From: Epilithonimonas xixisoli
GTDB lineage: Bacteria; Bacteroidota; Bacteroidia; Flavobacteriales; Weeksellaceae
NCBI RefSeq assembly: GCF_004365655.1
Contig: NZ_SOEO01000001.1
Coordinates: 868,001-932,000, forward strand
Direction of reading: 5' to 3'
DNA: 64,000 bases
Shown one piece after another: positions 1 through 8,072 of this stretch. A program made the position numbers and the translations under genes. The notes under the pieces were generated by a model that ran no database searches, was not told the DNA's origin, and saw nothing but the letters and a program-made list of their open reading frames with translations. How positions within the stretch are numbered: the stretch's first letter is position 1; each line of letters begins with the position of its first letter.

Positions 1-1
1 G

Positions 2-757
2 AAAAGAGAAGGCGCTGAAAAAGATTACACCCAAGAAATTCTCTCAAAAGTTGAAGAACTAAAAACCACTTTAACCGATGATGATAACAATGATTTGATC
101 GATTCTATCATTGTAAAAACACAAGGTTTTGTGAATGGAAATATCAAAGAAGGCGATCAAAATCCAGTAGCCATTTTCAAAAGTCTATTGGCACTTTATG
201 ACGGAATCGACAAAGATCAGCTTCGTCAGAATATGAAATATTTCCTCGAAAAAATAATGCCCGTTTGCGAAGAATATGGCATCCAAATGTGCGTTCATCC
301 AGACGATCCACCATTTTCGTTGTTAGGTTTGCCAAGAATTGTGACCAATGAAGATGACATCGATTGGTTCCTGAATGCGGTCGATAATCCCCACAACGGA
401 TTGACTTTTTGTACAGGTTCATTGAGCGCTGGACTTCAAAATGACGTTCCAAAGTTGGCTCAGAAATATGCTTCCAGAACAAAATTTGTCCACCTCAGAA
501 GTACCAATGTTTTCGAAAATGGAGATTTCATAGAAGCTGGACATTTGGAAGGCAGAGGGAAAATTGTTGAGGTTATCAGAATTTTTGAGAAGGAAAATCC
601 AGCTTTACCAATGCGCATCGATCACGGTCGACTTTTGACGGATGATATCGATAAAGGCTACAATCCAGGTTATTCTTTCTTGGGAAGAATGCTGGCATTA
701 GGTCAAATTGATGGCGTAATCGCAACAGTTCAAAACGAATTGTCAAATAAAAACTAA
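2..757 (+). CDS. uxuA: Mannonate dehydratase, C-terminal part (5' end outside window)
   Basis: Dehydrates D-mannonate to 2-keto-3-deoxygluconate in the cytoplasm, the last specific step of glucuronate breakdown. About 251 residues are visible and the frame is open to the window edge, so the gene starts upstream; the family is usually about 390 residues long. Seen in the sequence: the metal-site region with a HPDDPP motif near visible residue 100, an LEGRGK segment and a C-terminal RIDHGR motif, all typical of UxuA (xylose-isomerase-like TIM barrel). An internal TTG at base 95 is not a credible start because the homologous frame continues upstream. It precedes a fructuronate reductase-like SDR and a xylan locus, which fits use of glucuronate released from glucuronoxylan. 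Confidence 0.93.
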   Translation, partial: KREGAEKDYTQEILSKVEELKTTLTDDDNNDLIDSIIVKTQGFVNGNIKEGDQNPVAIFKSLLALYDGIDKDQLRQNMKYFLEKIMPVCEEYGIQMCVHPDDPPFSLLGLPRIVTNEDDIDWFLNAVDNPHNGLTFCTGSLSAGLQNDVPKLAQKYASRTKFVHLRSTNVFENGDFIEAGHLEGRGKIVEVIRIFEKENPALPMRIDHGRLLTDDIDKGYNPGYSFLGRMLALGQIDGVIATVQNELSNKN

Positions 758-760
758 ATC

Positions 761-923
761 AAAACCCAAAGGATTTAATATCAGTAGCCGTAGGTGAAAC
801 CTATGGAATATAAATTATAATTTCCCAACAAACCCGAAAGGGTTCAACAACAATAGCCGTAGGTGCAACCTACGGAAAAATCGAACAAACAAAAACCGAA
901 CCCGAAGAGTTCAACATTATCAT
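761..923 (+). repeat. Intergenic hairpin repeats, two copies plus a partial third
   Basis: Each unit has a GAACCC-GAAA-GGGTTC-type hairpin followed about 10 bases later by a second hairpin, CCGTAGGT-loop-ACCTACGG. The unit at 831-878 is nearly perfect, the one at 761-811 is degenerate, and 895-923 holds only a partial first element. The same family forms the tandem array at 15418-15660. It lies between uxuA and the SDR gene. It resembles REP/MITE-like intercistronic elements; function unknown. Confidence 0.75.
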
Positions 924-953
924 TTATCAATCATCATCCATCAATTATAAAAA

Positions 954-1769
954 ATGAACGAAATATTCAGCATAAAAGGAAAAGTCGCAGTCATCACCGG
1001 AGCTTCAGGCGTTCTCGGCGGAAGCTTGGCTAAAAGTTTCATCGAAGCCGGCGCAAAAGTAGTTGCGATTGGCAGAAATCAGGAAACTTTAGATTTGAAA
1101 GTAAAGGAACTTACGGAATCCGGAGGCGATGCATTAGCCATCGAGGCAAACATTATGAACATCGAAAGTCTCGAAAATGCTTCAAAACTAATTCTCGAAA
1201 AATATGGCAAAATCGATATTTTATTGAATATCGCTGGCGGTAATATTCATTCGGCAACACTTTCTCCAGACCAATCATTTTTCGATATGAATTTGGAAGG
1301 CTGGGATGAGGTGACGGATCTGAACATCAATGGAACCGTTTACCCGAGCTTTGTTTTCGGGAAAGCAATGGCAGATCAGGGAAGTGGAAGCATTATTAAT
1401 ATTTCTTCGATGGCGGCTTATTCAGCGATTACGAGAGTTGGAGGTTATGCGGCGGCGAAGTCTGCAATTACCAATTTCACGCAATGGTTGGCTACAGATT
1501 TGGCGCTTAAGTTTGGAGACAAAATCCGTGTGAATGCCGTTGCGCCAGGCTTTTTCATTGGCGATCAAAATCGTGCGATTCTCATCAATCCAGATGGATC
1601 TTTAACCGACCGAAGCAAAAAAGTAATTGCCAAAACACCAATGCAAAGATTTGGCGAAGTGGAAGAACTTAATGGAACCGTTCAGTTTCTATGTTCGGAT
1701 GCGGCCAGTTTTATCACAGGCGCTTTGATTCCTGTTGATGGTGGTTTCAGCGCTTTCAGTGGCGTTTAA
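954..1769 (+). CDS. SDR-family D-mannonate oxidoreductase (fructuronate reductase)
   Basis: A 271-residue classical short-chain dehydrogenase. The N-terminal cofactor motif TGASGVLG (residues 16-23), a NIAGG motif near 93 (the usual NNAG, altered), the catalytic Ser in ISSMAAYS and the YAAAK catalytic pair near 165 are all visible. Position after uxuA, and family members annotated as SDR-type mannonate oxidoreductases, suggest it interconverts fructuronate and mannonate with NAD(P)H in the cytoplasm. It replaces the unrelated long-chain UxuB of enterobacteria. Substrate is inferred from context; a different sugar or ketoacid is possible. An intrinsic terminator follows. Confidence 0.8.
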   Translation: MNEIFSIKGKVAVITGASGVLGGSLAKSFIEAGAKVVAIGRNQETLDLKVKELTESGGDALAIEANIMNIESLENASKLILEKYGKIDILLNIAGGNIHSATLSPDQSFFDMNLEGWDEVTDLNINGTVYPSFVFGKAMADQGSGSIINISSMAAYSAITRVGGYAAAKSAITNFTQWLATDLALKFGDKIRVNAVAPGFFIGDQNRAILINPDGSLTDRSKKVIAKTPMQRFGEVEELNGTVQFLCSDAASFITGALIPVDGGFSAFSGV

Positions 1770-1797
1770 AATTGAGTATTATTTTCTTTATACAGTG

Positions 1798-1838
1798 AAC
1801 AAGGCCTTGATTTTAATTTCAATTAAGGTCTTGTTTTT
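1798..1838 (+). terminator. Intrinsic terminator after the uxuA-SDR block
   Basis: AACAAGGCCTT pairs with AAGGTCTTGTT (one G-U pair), with further A/T pairs toward the loop, followed by a T run. It closes the mannonate block and separates it from the GH43 gene. Confidence 0.7.
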
Positions 1839-1945
1839 AAAGTTTTTTTCTCAGTTGAATTATCATCAATCTATTAAAAACCTGAGTTCGATTAATAATT
1901 TATTACTAAGTGATTGTTATGTGTTTGAATTGCAATCAATAGGGT

Positions 1946-2060
1946 CGGGCTTTAGCCCGGCTATAAAATGTGGAGATTAAAAAGGCTTTAGCCAAACTTT
2001 ATAATAGATTTTGGCTAAAGCCAATTTCGGATTAATATTTTGTAAATGGGCTAAAGCCCA
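1946..2060. repeat. Nested palindromic cluster built on GGCTTTAGCC
   Basis: Four copies of a short palindrome lie in 115 bp: CGGGCTTTAGCCCG (1946-1959), GGCTTTAGCC (1984-1993), TTGGCTAAAGCCAA (2011-2024) and TGGGCTAAAGCCCA (2047-2060). The first two are inverted relative to the last two, so the whole block can also fold as one nested structure. It fills the 350-bp gap before the GH43 gene. It looks like a REP-like element; no coding sequence is evident here. Confidence 0.75.
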
Positions 2061-2118
2061 TTCCTATTAATGTTTTTTTTACAAAATTTAGAATCAAACT
2101 CAGGTTAAAAATAAAATA

Positions 2119-3831
2119 ATGAAACAGAATCCAATGAATCTCAATTTTAAAATAAATAGAAACTCGCTGATTGCGACAGCATTATTGACAATCTCTCAAT
2201 TTTCTGCACAAACTTTTTCTGATTTTTCTTATAAAGGAAATGATAAAATCTACTCAGAAAATCCTCTGAAAGAAGACGAATTCTATTCTCCGATTCTTCA
2301 AGGCTGTTATCCGGATCCGAGCATCACGAGAAAAGGAAACGATTATTATTTGGTCAATTCTTCATTTTCGATGTTTCCGGGTGTTCCAATTTTTCATTCT
2401 AATGATTTGGTAAATTGGAAGCAGATTGGTCACGTTTTGGACAGACCTTCCCAATTGAAAGTCGATAAAGCTGGATTTTCAGAAGGAATTTACGCTCCAG
2501 ATATTAAATATAATAAGTTCAACGATACTTTTTATATGATTACTACGCAGATTGCAAGTGGAATAGGAAATATGGTCGTGAAAACAAAAGATCCAAAACA
2601 AGGCTGGAGTGAAGTTCAAAAACTAAACTTTGACGGAATTGATCCTGCAATTTTCTTTGATGATGACGGGAAAGCCTACATTGTCCACAACGATGCACCA
2701 CCAAAAGGAACAGAACAATACAGCGGTCACAGAGTCATCAAAATCTGGGAATATGATTTGGAGAAAGACCAGATTGTTGCCGGTTCAGATAAAATTATCG
2801 TGAATGGAGGCGTAGATATTAGTCAAAAACCGATTTGGATAGAAGGTCCGCATTTGTACAAAAAAGACGGTAAATATTTCCTGATGTGTGCGGAAGGTGG
2901 AACTGGTGGCAATCACAGCGAAGTAATTTTTATGTCGGATTCTCCAAAAGGTCCATTTGTTCCGGCTGGTAACAATCCTATTTTGACCCAAAGATATTTT
3001 CCGAAAGACAGAAAAGATAACGTGGATTGGGCTGGCCACGCAGATTTGGTGGAAACGCCTGATGGAAAATATTACGGCGTATTTTTAGCCATTCGTCCGA
3101 ACGAAAAAAACAGAGTGACAACTGGTCGTGAAACTTTCATTTTGCCCGTTGATTGGAGCGGAACTTATCCGGTTTTTCAAAACGGTTTGGTGCCAATGAA
3201 ACCAAAATTAAAAATGCCAAACGGCGTGAAAAATCAAACCAACGAAAAAGAATTTTTTCCCAATGGTAATTTCACTTTCAATGATGATTTGAAAAAATCT
3301 CAATTGGATTACCGATGGATTGCGATGCGTGGACCTCGTGAAAGTTTTATTTCTCAGACTAAAATCGGGATCAAAATCAATGCGTTTTCTACGAATATCA
3401 AAGCAAAAGCTCCAATTTCAGCATTGTTTCACAGACAGCAACACGCAACTTCGGAAACTTCTGTGACTTTGGATTTCAAACCAAAATCTGAAAAAGAATT
3501 AGCGGGAATCACTTGCTATCAAAGCGAAAATTTCAATTATGTTTTTGGAATTACGAAGAAGGACAAAGATTTCTACATCGTTTTGGAACGCACGGAAAAA
3601 GGAATTTCAACTGTAGTTGCAAGTGAGAAGATTTCGCTTTCGAAGAATATTCAACTTCAAGTTTCTGTTGTTTCGGATGATTATCAGTTCAATTATTCTT
3701 TGGATGGGGATAATTTTAAGAATCTTGGCGGAAAAGTCTCTGGCGACATTTTGTCAACAGATGTTGCAGGCGGATTTACGGGAAGCTTGATTGGTTTGTA
3801 TGCAACGTCTGATAATGATATTAAATTTTAA
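2119..3831 (+). CDS. GH43 beta-xylosidase / alpha-L-arabinofuranosidase with C-terminal jelly-roll domain, exported
   Basis: A 570-residue glycosidase. A signal peptide covers about residues 1-30, ending near SQFSAQ. The five-bladed GH43 propeller runs from about 50 to 350 with the three expected acids: Asp in YPDPS (about 65), Asp in IDPAIFF (about 176) and the general acid Glu in WIEGPHL (about 242). Residues about 375-570 look like the concanavalin-type beta-sandwich found in GH43 beta-xylosidases. It would remove xylosyl or arabinosyl units from xylo-oligosaccharides outside the cytoplasm. It is six bases ahead of the GH115 gene, so it is surely co-transcribed. Xylosidase versus arabinofuranosidase cannot be settled from sequence. 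Confidence 0.9.
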   Translation: MKQNPMNLNFKINRNSLIATALLTISQFSAQTFSDFSYKGNDKIYSENPLKEDEFYSPILQGCYPDPSITRKGNDYYLVNSSFSMFPGVPIFHSNDLVNWKQIGHVLDRPSQLKVDKAGFSEGIYAPDIKYNKFNDTFYMITTQIASGIGNMVVKTKDPKQGWSEVQKLNFDGIDPAIFFDDDGKAYIVHNDAPPKGTEQYSGHRVIKIWEYDLEKDQIVAGSDKIIVNGGVDISQKPIWIEGPHLYKKDGKYFLMCAEGGTGGNHSEVIFMSDSPKGPFVPAGNNPILTQRYFPKDRKDNVDWAGHADLVETPDGKYYGVFLAIRPNEKNRVTTGRETFILPVDWSGTYPVFQNGLVPMKPKLKMPNGVKNQTNEKEFFPNGNFTFNDDLKKSQLDYRWIAMRGPRESFISQTKIGIKINAFSTNIKAKAPISALFHRQQHATSETSVTLDFKPKSEKELAGITCYQSENFNYVFGITKKDKDFYIVLERTEKGISTVVASEKISLSKNIQLQVSVVSDDYQFNYSLDGDNFKNLGGKVSGDILSTDVAGGFTGSLIGLYATSDNDIKF

Positions 3832-3837
3832 ATAATT

Positions 3838-6375
3838 ATGAATCAATTTGTTAAAATAAATTATTTGAATTTTTTTTTATCATTAATGACATTTTCTTTT
3901 ATCATTAATGTAAAAGCAACTGAACCTTTCATCACGACTGAAAAAAGTTCTGATGTTCTTGTTATAAAGGAAAAATCAACAAAGCTTTCAATCTTCACAA
4001 ATTCATCCATCGATAAAGGAATTCTAAGAGCTGTAAATAATCTTCAATCTGATTTTCAAAAAGTAACAGGCGAAACTCCGAATGTCATTAATCAAATTTC
4101 AAATTCAAATTCGCCATTGATTATCATTGGAACGATTGGAACCAATTCAGTCATTGATGAATTAATCAAACAGAAAAAACTGAACGAGAAAGATTTAAAA
4201 GGAAAACGAGAAAAATATCTCATTCAAAATATTAAAGATTTCAACGGAATCTCAGAAATCATCCTGATTGCAGGAAGCGACAAACGCGGAACAATCTACG
4301 GAATCTACGAGTTTTCAAAGCAAATTGGTGTTTCGCCGTGGCATTATTGGGCAGATGTTCCGGTCAAAAAATCGGAAAATATTTATTTCAAAAAAGGAAT
4401 TTACACAGATAATGAGCCAGCTGTAGAATACCGTGGAATTTTCCTAAATGACGAAGAACCTTCGCTTGGAGGCTGGGCGAGAGCGACTTTTGGCGGTTTC
4501 AATTCCAAATTCTATGAGAAAGTTTTTGAACTGATTTTGAGACTCAAAGGCAATTATCTTTGGCCGGCAATGTGGGGAAGTGCTTTCTACGATGACGACC
4601 CACAAAACGGAATTTTGGCTAACGAAATGGGAATCGTAATGGGAACGTCGCATCACGAGCCGATGGCTTTGGCACAACAGGATTGGAGACGATACATCAA
4701 GAAAAATAATCTGCCAAATGTCTGGGATTATTCTAAAAACAAAAAAGTTTTGGATGAATTCTGGACAACCGGAATAGAACGTTCCAAAAACTGGGAAAAG
4801 CTGGTTACAGTCGGGATGCGTGGCGATGGCGACGAAGCGATGGGCGAGGGAACCAACATTTCACTACTTGAAAATATCGTTAAAAATCAAAGACGAATTA
4901 TAGAAAAAACTTCTGGTAAAAAAGCCAATAAAACGCCACAAGTTTGGGCATTGTACAAAGAAGTTCAGGATTATTATGATGCGGGAATGCGTGTTCCGGA
5001 TGATGTGACTTTGCTGTTTTGTGATGACAATTGGGGCAATGTGCGCAAACTTCCGGATTTGTCAAAACCTTTGCACAAAGGCGGTTACGGAATGTATTAT
5101 CACTTCGATTATGTTGGCGGACCGAGAAATTCCAAATGGATAAATATTAGTCCAATCCAAAGAGTTTGGGAACAGATGAATCTCACTTACGAACATAAAG
5201 TTGATAAAATCTGGGTTGTAAATGTCGGCGATTTGAAGCCGATGGAATTTCCGATCAGTTTTTTCTTGGAAATGGCTTGGAATCCGAAACAATTCAATTC
5301 TGATAATCTTTTGGAATACACGCAAAATTGGGCTTCTGAACAGTTTGGAGAAAAGAATTCTAAGGAAATTGCAAGAATGATAAATCTATATGCAAAATAT
5401 AACCGAAGAGTCACGCCTGAAACTTTGGACAGCAAAACTTACAGCCTCGAAAATTATAATGAATTTGAAACTGTTGTGAATGATTACAGGAAACTTTCTC
5501 TTGATGCAAATCGCTTGTACAACGAGATTCCTGTTGAATATAAAGATGCGTATTACCAATTGGTTTTGTATCCGATCGATGCTTGTAGTAATTTGTATGA
5601 ATTGTATTTTAATGTCGCAAAAAATCATCATTTAGCTTCAAAAAAAGACCTCAGAGCCAATGATTTTGCAGACAAAGCAAAGGCAAACTTTGAGTATGAT
5701 TCGGTTTTACAAAACAAATACAATAATGAAATCTCTGGCGGAAAGTGGAAACACACGATGGATCAAACCAGAATTGGGTACGACAATTGGCAACAGCCTG
5801 AAAAGAATAAATTGCCTGAAATGATTTATTTAAACGAAAATGAAGTTTTAAAAAGCAGAAGTTTCAAAGAAAAAGCTGGTTACATTTCAATCGAAGCGGA
5901 GCATTTTTCAAGAAAAAATAATTCAGATAAAATTGAATGGAAAGTCATTCCTGATTTTGGAAAAACTTTGTCTGGAATTACCACTTTTCCTCAAAATATT
6001 TCTCCAAAACAGAATGAGAATGTTTCGCTTGAATATGAAGTTGATTTCACTTCGACAGGAGAATTTGAAGTTCAATTGTTATTAGCGCCGACTCTTAATT
6101 TTAATTCAAATAAAGGTCTTCGTTATGAGATTTCTTTTGATAATGAAAAACCTCAAATCATCAATTTCAATGGACATTATCGTGGAGAATTAGGGAAATG
6201 GCAGTCGGAACACATCATCAAATCCAAAACGAAACATCAGATTTCAAAAGCTGGAAAACACACCTTGCGTTTCCGAGTTTTGGATGCGGGAATTGTCCTT
6301 CAAAAAATATTGATTAATACAAGCGGTTTGAAAGATTCTTATCTCGGTGCGCCGGAAAGTGATTTTGTAAATTAA
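3838..6375 (+). CDS. GH115 xylan alpha-1,2-glucuronidase, exported
   Basis: An 845-residue protein with an N-terminal signal peptide (about 1-27, ending VKA). The family's features are visible: an N-terminal GH20-like domain with SDKRGTIYGIYEFS (about 150), the (beta/alpha)8 core with WPAMWGSAFYDDDP (about 240), HHEPM (about 272) and MRGDGDEAM (about 330), and a C-terminal beta-rich segment with an IEAEHFS carbohydrate-module-like motif (about 680). GH115 enzymes release glucuronic or 4-O-methylglucuronic acid from internal xylose units of polymeric xylan, complementing GH67 at 15685, which acts on chain ends. It sits in a tight operon with GH43 upstream and galM downstream. Confidence 0.93.
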   Translation: MNQFVKINYLNFFLSLMTFSFIINVKATEPFITTEKSSDVLVIKEKSTKLSIFTNSSIDKGILRAVNNLQSDFQKVTGETPNVINQISNSNSPLIIIGTIGTNSVIDELIKQKKLNEKDLKGKREKYLIQNIKDFNGISEIILIAGSDKRGTIYGIYEFSKQIGVSPWHYWADVPVKKSENIYFKKGIYTDNEPAVEYRGIFLNDEEPSLGGWARATFGGFNSKFYEKVFELILRLKGNYLWPAMWGSAFYDDDPQNGILANEMGIVMGTSHHEPMALAQQDWRRYIKKNNLPNVWDYSKNKKVLDEFWTTGIERSKNWEKLVTVGMRGDGDEAMGEGTNISLLENIVKNQRRIIEKTSGKKANKTPQVWALYKEVQDYYDAGMRVPDDVTLLFCDDNWGNVRKLPDLSKPLHKGGYGMYYHFDYVGGPRNSKWINISPIQRVWEQMNLTYEHKVDKIWVVNVGDLKPMEFPISFFLEMAWNPKQFNSDNLLEYTQNWASEQFGEKNSKEIARMINLYAKYNRRVTPETLDSKTYSLENYNEFETVVNDYRKLSLDANRLYNEIPVEYKDAYYQLVLYPIDACSNLYELYFNVAKNHHLASKKDLRANDFADKAKANFEYDSVLQNKYNNEISGGKWKHTMDQTRIGYDNWQQPEKNKLPEMIYLNENEVLKSRSFKEKAGYISIEAEHFSRKNNSDKIEWKVIPDFGKTLSGITTFPQNISPKQNENVSLEYEVDFTSTGEFEVQLLLAPTLNFNSNKGLRYEISFDNEKPQIINFNGHYRGELGKWQSEHIIKSKTKHQISKAGKHTLRFRVLDAGIVLQKILINTSGLKDSYLGAPESDFVN

Positions 6376-6390
6376 TTAGATTTAAAATTA

Positions 6391-7452
6391 ATGAAAGATA
6401 TTCAAGTTTCAGATTACGGGACAATGGCTGACGGAAAAATGGTCAAGAAATATACGCTGACCAACAAAAATGGGATGAAGTTGGAAGTCATCAATTTTGG
6501 TGGAATCATCACTTCACTTACGGCGCCAGACAAAAACGGGAAGTACGAGGATGTCGTTTTAGGATTCACAAAACCGGAAGATTATTTCAATGGAAATCCA
6601 TACTTTTTTGGAGCCATCATCGGAAGATACGGAAACCGAATTGCGAACGGAAAATTTGAGATTGATGGAAAATCATATCAAGTCAATCAAAATGATAATT
6701 CTAATAGTTTGCACGGCGGAAAAAATGGTTTTCACACAAAGTTTTGGAATATTGAAATTGTAAAAGATTCAGAATTTTCATCATTAAAACTGACCTACAC
6801 AAGCCCAGACGGCGAAGAAGGTTTTCCTGGAAATCTGAAAACAACGGTTTTTTACACGCTGACAGATGATGATGCTTTGGAAATCTCTTATGAAGCTAAA
6901 ACCGACAAACCGACGATTGTCAATCTGACACAACATTCGTATTTCAATCTTTCGGGAGATTTTGCCAAGGAAATTCTAGACCACGAATTGCAGATTGATG
7001 CCAATCAATTCCTTCCGACAAACTCGTCAATGATTCCAACTGGAGAATTGAAAAATGTGGAAAACACAGCGTTTGATTTTACAGTTTCAAAACCAATCGG
7101 AAAAGATATTAATGCTGATGATAAGCCATTGAAATTGGGAAATGGTTACGATCACAATTTTATTTTGAATGGAAATGGACTTAGAAGTATCGCCACAGTT
7201 CATCATCCAGAATCGGGTAGAGTGATGGAAGTTCTGACAAGCGAACCAGGCGTCCAGTTCTATTCCGGAAATTTCCTCGATGGAAAATTTGAAACTAAAA
7301 CTGGCGGGAAAAGTGAAAAGAGAACTGGATTTTGTTTGGAAACTCAACATTTTCCGGATTCTCCAAATCAACCAAATTTCCCATCAACAGTGTTGAAACC
7401 GGGAGAAAAATATGATTCAAAAACGATTTATAAATTCTCTGTGAAAAAGTAA
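6391..7452 (+). CDS. galM: Aldose 1-epimerase (galactose mutarotase)
   Basis: A 353-residue protein matching full-length GalM. The substrate and catalytic motifs are visible: NSLHGGKNGF (about 109), the catalytic His in LTQHSYFN (about 181), and the catalytic Glu in CLETQHFPDSPN (about 316). It interconverts alpha and beta anomers of free aldoses. There is no clear signal peptide, so it is likely cytoplasmic. Fifteen bases separate it from GH115; in this locus it probably equilibrates xylose, arabinose or galactose released by the glycosidases. A perfect 10-bp inverted repeat begins at its stop codon. Confidence 0.95.
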   Translation: MKDIQVSDYGTMADGKMVKKYTLTNKNGMKLEVINFGGIITSLTAPDKNGKYEDVVLGFTKPEDYFNGNPYFFGAIIGRYGNRIANGKFEIDGKSYQVNQNDNSNSLHGGKNGFHTKFWNIEIVKDSEFSSLKLTYTSPDGEEGFPGNLKTTVFYTLTDDDALEISYEAKTDKPTIVNLTQHSYFNLSGDFAKEILDHELQIDANQFLPTNSSMIPTGELKNVENTAFDFTVSKPIGKDINADDKPLKLGNGYDHNFILNGNGLRSIATVHHPESGRVMEVLTSEPGVQFYSGNFLDGKFETKTGGKSEKRTGFCLETQHFPDSPNQPNFPSTVLKPGEKYDSKTIYKFSVKK

Positions 7453-7476
7453 ATTCTAAGAGTTTTTTAGAATTTA
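7450..7476 (+). terminator. Transcript-end hairpin after galM
   Basis: TAAATTCTAA and TTAGAATTTA form a perfect 10-bp A/T-rich stem that starts at the galM stop codon. It lacks a strong trailing T run, so it is a weak terminator or a processing/stability hairpin. Confidence 0.45.
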
Positions 7477-8072
7477 ATCTAAATCATAATTAAATGTAAT
7501 ATGGACACTTAATTTTGAATTAATTTTAGAATTTTTTGAAAATCAGCATTTAGACAATGTTTTCTGTTATTTGAAGAGACTTAAATTGAGCTTTAAAGTT
7601 CAAATTAACATTAAATATAAATGAATTGAATGTTAAAATTATGTTAAAGTTGAATTCTGATTCACAGAAGCTTTTCATAAGTTTTACCAAAAATCATATC
7701 GTCAAAATTACGATAAGTGTAAGAGATTGAAATTTGAAGAATAATTTTCGTTTAGGCTAATCAATTTGTATATAAAGAATTTGAATTTATGGTCTTGATT
7801 ATCTTTCCTTTTGCTAATCTTATTTTTTATGATAAGGGTAGCGATTTTTTTCAATATTTTTAGACTTTGAAACCTAGGAAAAGATTGATTCCAACTGCAT
7901 TTTCTCAAATTGGTTTGTCAGTTAGAATCTTTCTGCTATTTTTAAAAATGTTGATTCGAAACCAATTTTTCCAAACACAATTGGATTTGATACCGATTGA
8001 TTCGAATCATTGAAATATTAGTATTGATATTAAACTTTTCTAGCTAATTAATTTTAAATAAAAGATTTCTAT
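7477..8072. promoter_or_regulatory. Intergenic control region before the GH35 block, with a 12-bp palindrome
   Basis: About 600 bp without a credible gene. A perfect palindrome, TGATTCGAATCA, lies at 7998-8009, and a partial copy TGATTCGAA lies 46 bases upstream at 7952-7960. This spacing and symmetry suit a dimeric repressor or activator of the downstream GH35-to-GH43 genes. No convincing TTG / TAnnTTTG promoter pair was found, so the start point is unknown. Confidence 0.4.

Noticed and set aside
1735-1980. 81-residue frame after the SDR gene
   Set aside because: It overlaps the SDR end and terminator and runs into a palindromic repeat; no ribosome-binding site or recognisable protein features.
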